From NCBI RefSeq assembly GCF_031656215.1, contig NZ_CP134228.1:3491001-3555000 (forward strand): 64,000 nt of DNA, in the 5' to 3' direction. Below the pieces are notes generated by a model. That model made no database searches and had not been told where the DNA came from. It saw only the letters and a program-made list of their open reading frames with translations. Source of the DNA: Mesorhizobium koreense (GTDB lineage: Bacteria; Pseudomonadota; Alphaproteobacteria; Rhizobiales; Rhizobiaceae). Shown in pieces: positions 26,451 to 35,148 of this stretch; position 1 is the stretch's first letter; each line of letters begins with the position of its first letter. Both the position numbers and the translations under genes were made by a program.

Positions 26451-27248
26451 TTAACCCCCCTCCCCGAGCAAAGCTCGAGTCGCCGCCTCCAGGTCGTCAT
26501 GCCGCATCAACCCTTCGCCGACGAGAAAGCTTGTGATTCCGTGGTCGGCAAGAAATCTGCAATCGGCGTGGCTACGGATTGCGCTCTCGGCGATCACGCG
26601 GCGGTCGGAAGGAACATGCGGGGCAAGCCGAAGCGCGGTGTCCAGAGATTGCTGAAACGTTCTGAGATCACGATTGTTGATCCCGATCAGGCTCGTCCTC
26701 AGCGAGAGCGCACGGTCGAGCTCGTACTCGTTGTGAACCTCCACCAGCACGTCCATGCCGAGTTGGGCGGCTGCCGCCTCGAGTTCGCTCGCCAACCTGT
26801 CCCCTACGGCGGCCATGATGATAAGGATCGCGTCAGCTCCCCAGAGCCGCGCTTCGAAGACCTGGTAGGGGTCGACGAGAAAATCCTTGCGCATGACCGG
26901 AAGCGCGCAGGCGCCGCGCGCCAGGCGCAGATGCTCCGGATCACCCTGGAACGACGGTCCGTCCGTCAGGACGGAAAGACAGGCCGCGCCGCCTCGTTCA
27001 TAGGCCGTTGCGAGTCGATCCGGCTCGAAGTCCTGGCGAATGACGCCCCTTGAGGGACTGGCGCGCTTGATTTCGGCGATGAGACCGAGCCGACCCGCGC
27101 GCGATCGTGCGGCCAGCGCAGCCGCAAAGCCGCGAACAGCCGGAGCCCCGGAGACTGCGGCAACAAGCGAGGCTTCGGAGACACGAGCGCGTGCTGACGC
27201 CACTTCCTCGCGCTTGTATGCCACGATCCGGTCAAGAATATGTTCCAT
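26451..27248 (-). CDS. trpC: Indole-3-glycerol-phosphate synthase (TrpC), catabolic-operon copy
   Basis: 265 residues, the usual size for monofunctional TrpC. It converts 1-(2-carboxyphenylamino)-1-deoxyribulose 5-phosphate to indole-3-glycerol phosphate, CO2 and water. The full catalytic set is visible: Glu and Lys in [14 protein letters not shown], Lys in [12 protein letters not shown], Glu in LVEVHNEYE, Asn in [11 protein letters not shown] and Glu-Ser in IAESAI (normally ESGI). The start at 27248 overlaps the sugar ABC ATPase gene by 17 bases, and benE starts three bases after the stop. No trpD, moaC or other tryptophan gene is nearby, so this is probably a second, diverged copy working with the sugar kinase and importer rather than in general tryptophan synthesis. 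Confidence 0.92.
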   Translation of the reverse strand: MEHILDRIVAYKREEVASARARVSEASLVAAVSGAPAVRGFAAALAARSRAGRLGLIAEIKRASPSRGVIRQDFEPDRLATAYERGGAACLSVLTDGPSFQGDPEHLRLARGACALPVMRKDFLVDPYQVFEARLWGADAILIIMAAVGDRLASELEAAAAQLGMDVLVEVHNEYELDRALSLRTSLIGINNRDLRTFQQSLDTALRLAPHVPSDRRVIAESAIRSHADCRFLADHGITSFLVGEGLMRHDDLEAATRALLGEGG

Positions 27249-27990
27249 CGGCTGCCCTCCCGACGAGTACAAGCTGTGCAAGCGCTTCAGCCGTGAGTTT
27301 CCCTACCCCGGTCGACAGCACCGTGCGGCCGGCGCGCAGAATCGTCACCTGGTCGGCAACCGAGATGACGTCGTTCATGTTGTGGCTGATCAAGATAACG
27401 GTTGTCCCGTTTGCCTTTAGCTGGCGTATAAGCGCCAAAACCTGCTCCGTTTCCCGCACGCCGAGAGCGGCGGTGGGTTCATCCATGATGATGATGTCGG
27501 CTTTCCATCGGAGCGCCCGGCAGATCGCGACGGCTTGACGCTGGCCGCCCGACAAACCCTCCACCGCGACCGTCATATCGGTGAGGCTGGAACTCAGTTG
27601 CCTGAGGTAACCGAGCGATTGCTCCATCATCCCTTTCCGGTCGAGAAGGCGCAGTCCGAAAGATCGACGCTCCAGTTCGGAACCCATGAAGATGTTCTGG
27701 TAAACCGTCATGCGGGGTGCGAGGCCCAGATCCTGGTGGATCGTCGCGATGCCGGCCGCCAGTGCGTCGCGCGGATTGTTGAAGGCGACGCTTCGTCCCC
27801 GGACGCGGATTTCGCCGCCGTCGGCGGTCTCGACACCCGCGATCAGCTTGATCAACGTCGACTTGCCCGCGCCGTTGTCGCCGCAGATCGCGTGCACTTC
27901 GCCCGCCTTGACCTCGAGAGCGACACCGCGCAAGGCTTCGACCGCTTGATAGGTCTTGCGCAGGTCCGTGACCGAAAGAATGGCGTCCAT
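27232..27990 (-). CDS. Sugar ABC transporter ATP-binding protein, single domain
   Basis: 252 residues with Walker [11 protein letters not shown]-loop IHQDLGL, signature LSGGQRQAV, Walker [12 protein letters not shown] and the H-loop ILISHNM. It belongs to the carbohydrate CUT2 group (RbsA/XylG/FrcA) but has one ATPase domain of about 250 residues instead of the fused pair of about 500, as in FrcA. It energises the permease encoded two genes upstream. The TrpC start lies within its last codons. Confidence 0.9.
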   Translation of the reverse strand: MDAILSVTDLRKTYQAVEALRGVALEVKAGEVHAICGDNGAGKSTLIKLIAGVETADGGEIRVRGRSVAFNNPRDALAAGIATIHQDLGLAPRMTVYQNIFMGSELERRSFGLRLLDRKGMMEQSLGYLRQLSSSLTDMTVAVEGLSGGQRQAVAICRALRWKADIIIMDEPTAALGVRETEQVLALIRQLKANGTTVILISHNMNDVISVADQVTILRAGRTVLSTGVGKLTAEALAQLVLVGRAADGTYS

Positions 27991-28050
27991 TTCGGCTGTT
28001 CCTTCATGAACCTGGTGATTCAGTTCTGCGGTGGGCTCTGCGCCTGACCG

Positions 28051-28995
28051 CTATTTCAGGAATCGATCGACGTTGGAGGCGTCAACGAGTTCGGCCGGCA
28101 TGTAGAGATAGGGGCCGGAGACAATCGACTCCTTCGACGCGCCCTTGACCGCGATGCGCTCCATGTCATCGACAGCCGCCTTGCCCATGGCCTCGAAAGG
28201 TATCGCGACGGTCGCGGTAAGCATGGAATCCGGATCCTTGATGCGCCGGAACGCCTCCGGTCCACCGTCGGTGCTCACCAGCGTCACATCGCCCTTCTTC
28301 AGGCCCTGATCGCGCAGGAGATCATCGATGATGAAGGCCTGGCCGTCGAAGGAAGCCCAGACGCCCTTGAAGTTGCCGGCATTTTGCAGAATGAGCGCCT
28401 GCATTCCCTTGCGGACGTCATCCTGCCAACTTGCGGTCTTGGCCATGGAATGCGAGCCGGCGACGGTGACGCCTGTGTTCTCGGAAAGGACGACATCGAG
28501 CACCTTTCCACGGATGCGCGTACCGACATTGCCGTCGAAGCGTTCCGTGAGAATGGCGCCTTCATAGCCGATCTTGCCGAACAGATAGAGCGCCGACATC
28601 GCGCCGGCGGCGTATTCATTGTCCTCGATGTCGAAGAGCGTCTGCGAACTGCCGCCGCTCATCACGGAGATGACCGGGATGCCCGCTTTCCTGGCCGCGG
28701 CGAGTTGCGCGTCGAACTGCACGGGCTTCGACATGCAAAGGATGATGCCGTTGACCTTCTTCTGGACTAGGTCCTGGATCTGCTGTGCATGGGTCGGCAA
28801 TGCGCCGTTGGAATTGAGAACGGTGGCGGTCCACCCCTTCTCCCTGGCGGCGGCCTCAGCCGCGTTGGCGCATCGCGCGTGAGTCTCGGCCGACATCTGA
28901 AAGGCAATGATGCCGAGGTCGAAGGCAAAGGCCGAGTTCGTGGCCGCCATGAAGAGACCGGTGGCAGCCGCGATGGCAAACGATTGAAGTTTCAT
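28051..28995 (-). CDS. Sugar ABC transporter substrate-binding protein (CUT2/ribose type)
   Basis: 314 residues with a signal peptide (MKLQSFAIAAATGLFMAATN, cleavage after SAFA). The mature protein starts with the family pattern FDLGIIAFQMSAETHARCANAAEAAARE and has NGIILCMSK and STDGGPEAFRRI, typical of Peripla_BP_4 proteins related to RbsB. It captures the substrate in the periplasm. No clear arabinose, ribose, xylose or inositol-specific pattern is recognised. The extended operon suggests a sugar-containing compound, perhaps with an aromatic part. Confidence 0.88.
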   Translation of the reverse strand: MKLQSFAIAAATGLFMAATNSAFAFDLGIIAFQMSAETHARCANAAEAAAREKGWTATVLNSNGALPTHAQQIQDLVQKKVNGIILCMSKPVQFDAQLAAARKAGIPVISVMSGGSSQTLFDIEDNEYAAGAMSALYLFGKIGYEGAILTERFDGNVGTRIRGKVLDVVLSENTGVTVAGSHSMAKTASWQDDVRKGMQALILQNAGNFKGVWASFDGQAFIIDDLLRDQGLKKGDVTLVSTDGGPEAFRRIKDPDSMLTATVAIPFEAMGKAAVDDMERIAVKGASKESIVSGPYLYMPAELVDASNVDRFLK

Positions 28996-29037
28996 AATGT
29001 CCTCCCTGCTTATGTTTCAGACGTTCTGGTTGTTCGG

Positions 29038-29979
29038 CTACATGGAAAAGGCCGCCTTCTTCATCACGCTCGCGGAGACGCTCACCGAGCCGATGATGAT
29101 GAGCCCGAGAACGATGCTCTGCAGGTAATAGGCGGCGCCGAGCAGCACGAGGCCGTTACCGAGCACGGTGATAATGAGCGCGCCGGCAGCGGAGCCGGCC
29201 ACATTGGCCCTGCCCGGCGTGAACATCGTCATGCCGAGAAGAGTCGCCGCGATCGCCTCGAGCAGGAAATCGCCCGCCATGTCAGGCGATGCGGACGAGA
29301 GATTCGCCACCAATAGGACAGCCACGAGACCGGCGGCCAATCCCGACAGCGTCAGGCCGAGGAATTTCATCCTCCGGATTGCGACGCCGGCCCGCCGCGC
29401 GGATTCCGGCGCCTCGCCGGTGGCGCGCATATGAATGCCGAGGCGCATCCTTTCGGTGACCAGCACCGACAGGGCGAAAGCCACGACGGTGACGATCACG
29501 AGAACCGGCACGCCGAGGACGGAACCTTTGGCAAGGAAAAGAAAATAGGGATCCCAGCGCCCGACAAAGGCGACGCCGCCCGTCAGCATGAAGGCGGTGC
29601 CTCCAGCGATGGAAGCCATGCCGAGCGTCGCGATCAGCGACGGCACCTTCACGACCGTCACCAGGCATCCGTTGAGCATACCGCCGGCCGCGCCGATCCC
29701 CAGTCCCACCAGGATGGCAAGCACAAACGGATAGTGGTGATAGAGAAGCGCGCCAGTGACGACAGCGGCAAGGCTGCAGATGCTGGCGAAAGAAAGATCG
29801 AGTTCCGAGGTGATGAGCGCAAAGGTGAAACCAATAGCCAGCAACATGAGGAAGCTCGACTGCTTGAGCACATTCACGAGATTGGCCGGAGTCGCGAAGT
29901 TCTGCGCGAACACCGCGAGCAGCACGCAGATTGCCACTCCCATCAATGCGGTTCCGTAGCGAGCAAGGAACGGCTTCAT
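29038..29979 (-). CDS. Sugar ABC transporter permease (RbsC-like)
   Basis: 313 residues with about eight to ten hydrophobic segments and the BPD_transp_2 pattern: GFTFALITSELDLSFASICSLAAV near residue 55 and a long cytoplasmic loop around GEAPESARRAGVAIRRMKFLGL. It is the membrane channel of the CUT2 importer. Its start overlaps the end of the SDR gene by ATGA, which ties the transporter genes to the metabolic genes. Confidence 0.9.
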   Translation of the reverse strand: MKPFLARYGTALMGVAICVLLAVFAQNFATPANLVNVLKQSSFLMLLAIGFTFALITSELDLSFASICSLAAVVTGALLYHHYPFVLAILVGLGIGAAGGMLNGCLVTVVKVPSLIATLGMASIAGGTAFMLTGGVAFVGRWDPYFLFLAKGSVLGVPVLVIVTVVAFALSVLVTERMRLGIHMRATGEAPESARRAGVAIRRMKFLGLTLSGLAAGLVAVLLVANLSSASPDMAGDFLLEAIAATLLGMTMFTPGRANVAGSAAGALIITVLGNGLVLLGAAYYLQSIVLGLIIIGSVSVSASVMKKAAFSM

Positions 29980-30746
29980 GCTGCGGCCTCCGCGAGGCTG
30001 CCGATCGGCGAAAGAAGCTCAAGCCCGCCGCTGACCGGGACCACCGCGCCGGTGATGAACGATGCCCGTTCCGACATCAGGAACGCGACCGTCTCCGCCA
30101 CCTCTTCGGGGCGGCCGAGACGCCGTAGCGGTGTTCGCGCGGAGGCGGCTCGATCGAGATTGGCGAAGCCCTCGGCCTTGAAGGCGTTGCGCACCATGGC
30201 CGTGGCAATGATGCCCGGCGCAACGGCGTTGGCGCGTATTCCGTGGGGTCCCAAGGCCTGAGCGACATTGAAAGTGAGCGTGTTCACGCCCCCTTTCGCC
30301 GCACCGTAGGCGGGATTGGCGCCGCCGCTCAGCCAGGCGATCGATGAGATCATGACGATGGCGCCACCACGTCCGAACGCGGTCATCGGGCCGCTCACGG
30401 CGCGGACCATACGGAAGGCGCATCCGAGGTTGACGTCGAGAAGATGGTCCCACTCGTCGAGGTTCAACTCCCGGAGCGACGCGACCTTCGATTGGCCGGC
30501 GCAATGGACGAGGCCGTCGAGGCGTCCAAATCGCTCGACGCAGCGCGCCGCGAGGTTCTCAGCCGCATCGAAATTTGTGAGATCGGCGGCCAAGTAAGCA
30601 ATCGCAGTGCTTGCTTCGCGGATCAGGTCCGGGGCAAGCGCGTCGCCAAGCCCGGACGCATACACACTCCAGCCATCGCGAAGCAGGCAGCGGACGACTT
30701 CCGATCCGATACCGCCGTCAGCACCTGTGACGATACAGACGCGCAT
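29976..30746 (-). CDS. SDR family oxidoreductase
   Basis: 256 residues, a classical short-chain dehydrogenase: TGADGGIG (nucleotide-binding, residues 8-15), LVHCAG, the catalytic Ser in MISSIAWLSGG and Tyr-Lys in YGAAKGG, then GIRANAVAPGIIATAM. It should oxidise or reduce an alcohol/ketone of the imported sugar or its derivative. It starts two bases after the BtpA-like gene stop and overlaps the permease gene. The substrate is not known. Confidence 0.88.
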   Translation of the reverse strand: MRVCIVTGADGGIGSEVVRCLLRDGWSVYASGLGDALAPDLIREASTAIAYLAADLTNFDAAENLAARCVERFGRLDGLVHCAGQSKVASLRELNLDEWDHLLDVNLGCAFRMVRAVSGPMTAFGRGGAIVMISSIAWLSGGANPAYGAAKGGVNTLTFNVAQALGPHGIRANAVAPGIIATAMVRNAFKAEGFANLDRAASARTPLRRLGRPEEVAETVAFLMSERASFITGAVVPVSGGLELLSPIGSLAEAAA

Positions 30747-30748
30747 GA

Positions 30749-31549
30749 TCAGGCGGCGATGGCTTGCATCAGCGCGTCGGCGCGCCGGGGATCGACGGGG
30801 TTGAGGGTTTTGCCATCGACCTTGATCGAGGTTCCGACGATGAAGGCGTCCGCGACAGCGGCGAGACTGGCGATGTTCTCCCTCGATACGCCGGTCCCCA
30901 CCACGACCGGTGTGTCTGGCACCGCATCGGCGACTGACTTCACCATGGCGAGCTCCGCCTCCGCGCCGGCCGCCGGCCCGGAAACGCAGACCGCATCGGC
31001 CAGTCCAAGGAAAACGGCGCCCTTGGCGGCGGTTGCCACGGAGCGATGATCAAGGTTGACCGAGAAACCGGCCGTAACGTTAGAGATGATGGCAATCTCT
31101 TCCGCGCCGATATCCGCTCGCATGCGCAAGACGCCCGCCGCATCCGGCACGTATTGGCCGAGATCGCCGACGTAGCAGCCGGTCAGGAAGCAGCGCACGA
31201 ACCCGCCCTCGGTGGCATGCGCTATCGCGATGGAGGCGTACGGGTCGATCAGCATGTTCACGCCATGGGGAATATCGACATGGGCCTGGCATTCGGCGAT
31301 GACGTCGGTCATCGCCGCGATCGTCTCGGGCCGCATGCGCTGCTCATAGGGCATGTCGGATTCGTTGCAGTACATGATCGTGTGGAAGCCGGCATTGCGG
31401 AGAATCTGTGCTTCCTGCAGCGCCTGCCTTGCCACTTTCCTCACGCCGCCGGCACGGTCGTAGAGCGGCGATCCAGGCAGCGGCAGCGTGTGCACCATGC
31501 CGATCAGAAGCTTGCCCTGCCTGTAGCGATCCTTGAACAGCGTCTTCAT
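30749..31549 (-). CDS. BtpA/SgcQ family TIM-barrel protein
   Basis: 266 residues from ATG 31549, overlapping the kinase stop by ATGA. The sequence GMVHTLPLPGSPLYD near the N-terminus, MYCNESDMPYEQRM, IPHGVNMLIDPYASIAIA and VVVGTGVSRENIASL near the C-terminus identify the BtpA/SgcQ family. Proteins of this family have a predicted (beta-alpha)8 barrel with a C-terminal phosphate-binding loop (GTGVSRENI). BtpA was linked to photosystem I stability in cyanobacteria and SgcQ lies in a sugar-phosphotransferase gene cluster in E. coli, but no reaction is established. Here it probably acts on the phosphorylated sugar made by the kinase. Confidence 0.85.
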   Translation of the reverse strand: MKTLFKDRYRQGKLLIGMVHTLPLPGSPLYDRAGGVRKVARQALQEAQILRNAGFHTIMYCNESDMPYEQRMRPETIAAMTDVIAECQAHVDIPHGVNMLIDPYASIAIAHATEGGFVRCFLTGCYVGDLGQYVPDAAGVLRMRADIGAEEIAIISNVTAGFSVNLDHRSVATAAKGAVFLGLADAVCVSGPAAGAEAELAMVKSVADAVPDTPVVVGTGVSRENIASLAAVADAFIVGTSIKVDGKTLNPVDPRRADALMQAIAA

Positions 31550-33039
31550 AGAATTCCCTTCTTGTGAGAGTGGATGGATTGCGCGGAGTCCCGCCGTGCC
31601 ATGCCAGCGAGCTGGCGGGATATCGGCGCGAGTGCCTCGTGTGCTTCGCCAAAGAGGCGATAAAGTTCGTCGTAACGGCCCTGCCGATCGGGAGACGGAT
31701 CGAAGCGGCGGAAGCGCGGTTGGCTTTGCAGGTCGTCGCCGGGAGAGTCCGAACCGAGAGCGGCGATTGCGGTGGCAAGGCAACCGGCAAGTCCTGTCTC
31801 TGGCTCGGCGGAAGCGAGCACCGGACGGCCAAGTACATCCGCGCGGACCTGGTTCCAGCGGGCGTTTCGCGCTCCTCCACCGCCGATCCGCAATTCGGAA
31901 GCGATGTGCCCAGCCGCCGATTCCGCTCGCTCCACAACTACTCGGTTTATGTAGGCGACGCCCTCCATAACCGCTTGCCTGATGTCGCTCGCGCCCGTCG
32001 TTGCTTCCAGCCCGAGAAGCGCACCGCGCAGATCGCCGTCCCAAAACGGCGTTCGCTCTCCAAGCAGATAGGGGAGAAAGATCAGCGGCTGAGGCGTGTC
32101 TCGCGTGCAGACCGCATGAGCTTCATTGCTTCGAAGAACCGCGTTCGCCCAATCGACCGTATTCGATCCGTTCTGGCCGGGACCGCCGAGCTGCCAGAGG
32201 TCCCTCCCCCAACGCACCGTGGCGAGGCCGCTTGCGTGGGCCTCGCGCCCGCAGATCATGCCCACCACTTCCGATGAGCCGGAGACACAATAGGCTCGGC
32301 CTGGCACCAACCCACTCATTCCCGCGACCGCCGACCAGGTGTCGTTGGAGCCGACCACGACCGTGGCGCCTTTCAGGAACGGCATTTCGCGTGACACCGC
32401 AGCACTGATCGCGCCAATGACGGCATGAGGCCGGCCAAGGCTTGGGAGGATGGCGCGATCAATGCCGCAACGAGCCGCGAGGGACGCTTGCCCTCCTTCA
32501 AAGGCCTTCGCGAGCCAATAGTGCGAGACCTCATCGGATATGGGGATGCCGGTCAGTTCGAGATTGAGAAAGTCCTTCGGCTCGAGAACGTAGCGAATGC
32601 GGCGCCAATTTTCGGGCTCGTGCTCCTTCAGCCAGAGAAGCCGCGACAGCGGATGAAATCCGTTGAGTTGATCAATGTCGGGATCGTCGCCGGCGGCGTT
32701 CACGCGCATCAGCTCGCCGTAATCAGACGCGCGACGGTCGCGAAATCCGATCGCTGGACGCACGGGATTAAGCTCGCCGTCGAGAAAAACCTGTGTGCGC
32801 GTGAACCCGCATATCGAGATTGCCTGTATGCCGGCCACTGAGGGCGGCGCCTCCCTGACCAACACGGCAACGGCATTCCGCAGAGCGTCCCACCACCGGA
32901 CCGGGTCTGCTTCCGACCAGCCCGGCACCGGTTCATCAAAGCCGAGGTCAACGCGCGCCCGGGCTACCGCGCGGCCGCTGTCTTCGAACAGGCAAGCCTT
33001 CAGCGCAGACCCGCCGAGATCGAAGGCGAGGATGCTCAC
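31546..33039 (-). CDS. FGGY family carbohydrate kinase
   Basis: 497 residues from a GTG at 33039 that overlaps the regulator stop (GTGA). The N-terminus ILAFDLGGSALKACLFE is the FGGY phosphate-binding motif. VVVGSNDTWSAVAGM contains the catalytic-type Asp, and LRIGGGGARNARWNQVRADVLGRPV is the C-terminal FGGY signature. The kinase should phosphorylate a sugar, keto-sugar or sugar alcohol. The frame extends upstream through the GntR gene, which could give the false impression of a 747-residue fusion; those residues are not family-like. Next to trpC, a tempting substrate is an N-aryl-deoxyketose (see findings). Confidence 0.9.
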   Translation of the reverse strand: MSILAFDLGGSALKACLFEDSGRAVARARVDLGFDEPVPGWSEADPVRWWDALRNAVAVLVREAPPSVAGIQAISICGFTRTQVFLDGELNPVRPAIGFRDRRASDYGELMRVNAAGDDPDIDQLNGFHPLSRLLWLKEHEPENWRRIRYVLEPKDFLNLELTGIPISDEVSHYWLAKAFEGGQASLAARCGIDRAILPSLGRPHAVIGAISAAVSREMPFLKGATVVVGSNDTWSAVAGMSGLVPGRAYCVSGSSEVVGMICGREAHASGLATVRWGRDLWQLGGPGQNGSNTVDWANAVLRSNEAHAVCTRDTPQPLIFLPYLLGERTPFWDGDLRGALLGLEATTGASDIRQAVMEGVAYINRVVVERAESAAGHIASELRIGGGGARNARWNQVRADVLGRPVLASAEPETGLAGCLATAIAALGSDSPGDDLQSQPRFRRFDPSPDRQGRYDELYRLFGEAHEALAPISRQLAGMARRDSAQSIHSHKKGIL

Positions 33040-33785
33040 CGCTCCAGATCCTCGTTCGAGCCCGAGTACGAAAAGTAGTAGCGATCCCCCCGGACGAAAT
33101 TCGTGGACAGTTCGACGACTGTGCTGTCCGGCGCCGAGCCGATCCGCTGGATACGAAAGACGGCAGCTCCAGGCTCGATCGAAAGATGTTTTGCGATATT
33201 TGGCGGCGCCTCGACGGCCTCGAGCGTCTTGCTGATCCTGGGTATTGTCAGTGAAAAGCGCCGACGCAGCATCTCGTAGAGCGAGACGTTCTCGAACTGG
33301 GAGGTGGTCAAGTCTTCCGGTTTCGGCAGACGAAGCACAGCGCGTTGATGGACCGTCGGTCTTCCTTCGAGCAGCAGCAGGCGGCAGAGATCGCCTATCG
33401 GTTGGCCGGGCTTGCAACGGAAATGCACCGCCTCCGCCGTGGAGGCTGGCCGGGTTGTGTAGCCGAGGACACGCACTTGCGGGCTTGCTCCCCGATCCCG
33501 CTCTTCGCTTCGGAAATGCACGCGCGACGAGATCGGCTTGTTGATCTTGTCGGCAATGAAGTGCGACCCGATTCCCCGCCGCGTTGCTATCACTCCTGAT
33601 GATTGAAGTTCGGCCAAGGCCTTTCGGACCGTTGTGCGACTGACCCCGAACGCACGCTGCAAGCTGGCTTCTGACGGCAATGCGATATCGGTCGACCGAT
33701 TGCCGCCGGAAAATTCGCTCAGCAACTGTTCGGCAATGCTTCGATAGAGCGGGGCCAAAGGACATCTCCATGGGCGAATGGTCAT
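33036..33785 (-). CDS. GntR/HutC family transcriptional regulator with UTRA domain
   Basis: 249 residues from ATG 33785. An N-terminal winged helix (about 5-72, with LPSEASLQRAFGVSRTTVRKAL) is followed by a UTRA ligand-binding domain (about 90-235). It is the first gene of the minus-strand operon and overlaps the kinase start. Regulators of this kind bind phosphorylated sugars or amino-acid derivatives and often repress their own operon. Candidate half-sites CTTGTAT lie immediately upstream and about 85 bases further. Confidence 0.9.
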   Translation of the reverse strand: MTIRPWRCPLAPLYRSIAEQLLSEFSGGNRSTDIALPSEASLQRAFGVSRTTVRKALAELQSSGVIATRRGIGSHFIADKINKPISSRVHFRSEERDRGASPQVRVLGYTTRPASTAEAVHFRCKPGQPIGDLCRLLLLEGRPTVHQRAVLRLPKPEDLTTSQFENVSLYEMLRRRFSLTIPRISKTLEAVEAPPNIAKHLSIEPGAAVFRIQRIGSAPDSTVVELSTNFVRGDRYYFSYSGSNEDLER

Positions 33786-33791
33786 GCAATC

Positions 33792-33892
33792 AAAAGATAC
33801 AAGTAAACCCGACATGATCTCGGACATCGAACAAAAGTCACAGCGGATTCAGAGACATGCGTTCTGAACCGTCACATTGCTTGTATTCTTTT
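33792..33892 (-). promoter_or_regulatory. Upstream region of the HutC-type gene with CTTGTAT half-sites
   Basis: AAAAGATACAAG at 33792-33803 and CTTGTATTCTTTT at 33880-33892 are near-perfect inverted copies of each other. UTRA-domain GntR regulators often bind sites built on TTGTATA-type half-sites. The nearer copy touches the start of the regulator gene. They could be two operator sites allowing looping, or one operator and a chance match. Confidence 0.4.
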
Positions 33893-34032
33893 GCCCCGCG
33901 ACAGGTGGCTGGCGGGACGGCACCGCGCGCCATGTGATCCTTCGCAGGTCGGCGTCCGGTCCGACACTGGGGTCACAACAGTCGTTGGCCTGGCGCGCCA
34001 GGTTGTCGTTTGCCGATGAGCGATCCGGTCCG

Positions 34033-35148
34033 TCAGACCGCCAGAACTTCGCGAAAGGCCCAAAGTGCCACGTCCACTTCGTCTGCTGACGAGTAGATGT
34101 GCGGTGAAACACGGACCCCCTTCGTACGTGCGTCGACGTGGATACCGAAAGCCCTCAATCGCGCGACCGCTTCGGGGGAAGGCATCTTGGTCGCGAGCAC
34201 CAAGGTGCCGCCGCGGTCGGAGAGATTTCGTGACCCGACCACGGCAACGCCCTCCAACCCTTCCATCAAACGAGCGCAAAGTTGCCGGTTGTGGGCCTGA
34301 ATGGCGGCGACGCCGAACGCCTCGATAGATTGGATCCCTGCGGTAGCGACAACGTACGGCAGCACCGACGGCGTGCCGCCCCAGAAGCGGCGCGCATCGT
34401 CGGCCGGCCGGAATGAACGGATATCGCTTTCGAACGGCGCGGCATGCGAAAACCAGCCCGTGTCGAGTGGCACGCAACTCGCCAGCCGTTCCGGGCGAAC
34501 CCAGAGAAAAGCTGCACCCGGACCACCGCAGAGCCATTTGACGGATGAACCGATGACGAAATCGGCTTGCCATTCGACTAGATCGATCGGGACGATCCCG
34601 GCGGACTGCGCGACGTCAACGACGGACACGATTCCGCGCGAATGAGCGTGCCTAACGACATCCGCGACCGGCTGCTGGCAGCCGTCCTCCGATTGGACGT
34701 GGGTGAGCAAGATGACACCCACCTCTGGCGTCATCGCGTCGGACCAAGCCTGCGCATCCAGCGCATTTTGGGAAGACAGAAATTTCGGCTGCAACCCAGT
34801 GCGCTTGGCGGCGTCGACCACGAAGCCGAGCGAGGGGAAGCTCGTCTCGGGTAGAAGGACCGCCGAACGCCGCGGATCGAGCGGGAGAGCGTGGATAACT
34901 TTTGACAGGGCGGCCGAAACATTTGGCTGTGGGCAGAACCATTGCGGCGCATGATTGAACAACCTGGCGAGCGCCTTGCGGAAGCCTTCCACCGCCGCGA
35001 GCCAGGCAGTCCAGGCGTCCGCGGGATTCTCGCGCCACGGATCAAAATAGACTTGTAGCACGGCCTCTTCGGCGGCCCGGGGCAAAAGCCCGATGGAATG
35101 GCTGAGAAGGTAAACGCCGTCCGGTTTCTGGTATCGCTCAGCTGTCAT
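34033..35148 (-). CDS. Kynureninase-like class V PLP-dependent enzyme
   Basis: 371 residues from ATG 35148, which overlaps the PrnB-like gene stop (ATGA). The N-terminus VYLLSHSIGLLPRAAEEAV matches the kynureninase-type YLxGNSLG region. VDVAQSAGIVPIDLVEW contains the PLP-pairing Asp, and GSSVKWLCGGPGAAFLWV contains the Schiff-base Lys in the K-[YW]-L-x-G-G-P-G pattern of kynureninases. Kynureninase cleaves kynurenine to anthranilate and alanine. The protein is shorter than typical kynureninases (about 415), so a related class V aminotransferase or lyase remains possible. It is the last gene of a three-gene operon with a PrnB-family oxygenase and a B3/B4 protein. Confidence 0.75.
   Translation of the reverse strand: MTAERYQKPDGVYLLSHSIGLLPRAAEEAVLQVYFDPWRENPADAWTAWLAAVEGFRKALARLFNHAPQWFCPQPNVSAALSKVIHALPLDPRRSAVLLPETSFPSLGFVVDAAKRTGLQPKFLSSQNALDAQAWSDAMTPEVGVILLTHVQSEDGCQQPVADVVRHAHSRGIVSVVDVAQSAGIVPIDLVEWQADFVIGSSVKWLCGGPGAAFLWVRPERLASCVPLDTGWFSHAAPFESDIRSFRPADDARRFWGGTPSVLPYVVATAGIQSIEAFGVAAIQAHNRQLCARLMEGLEGVAVVGSRNLSDRGGTLVLATKMPSPEAVARLRAFGIHVDARTKGVRVSPHIYSSADEVDVALWAFREVLAV

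Noticed and set aside
31546-33789. Apparent 747-residue regulator-kinase fusion protein
   Set aside because: The first 250 residues are the out-of-frame shadow of the HutC-type gene; the kinase family N-terminus starts at GTG 33039.
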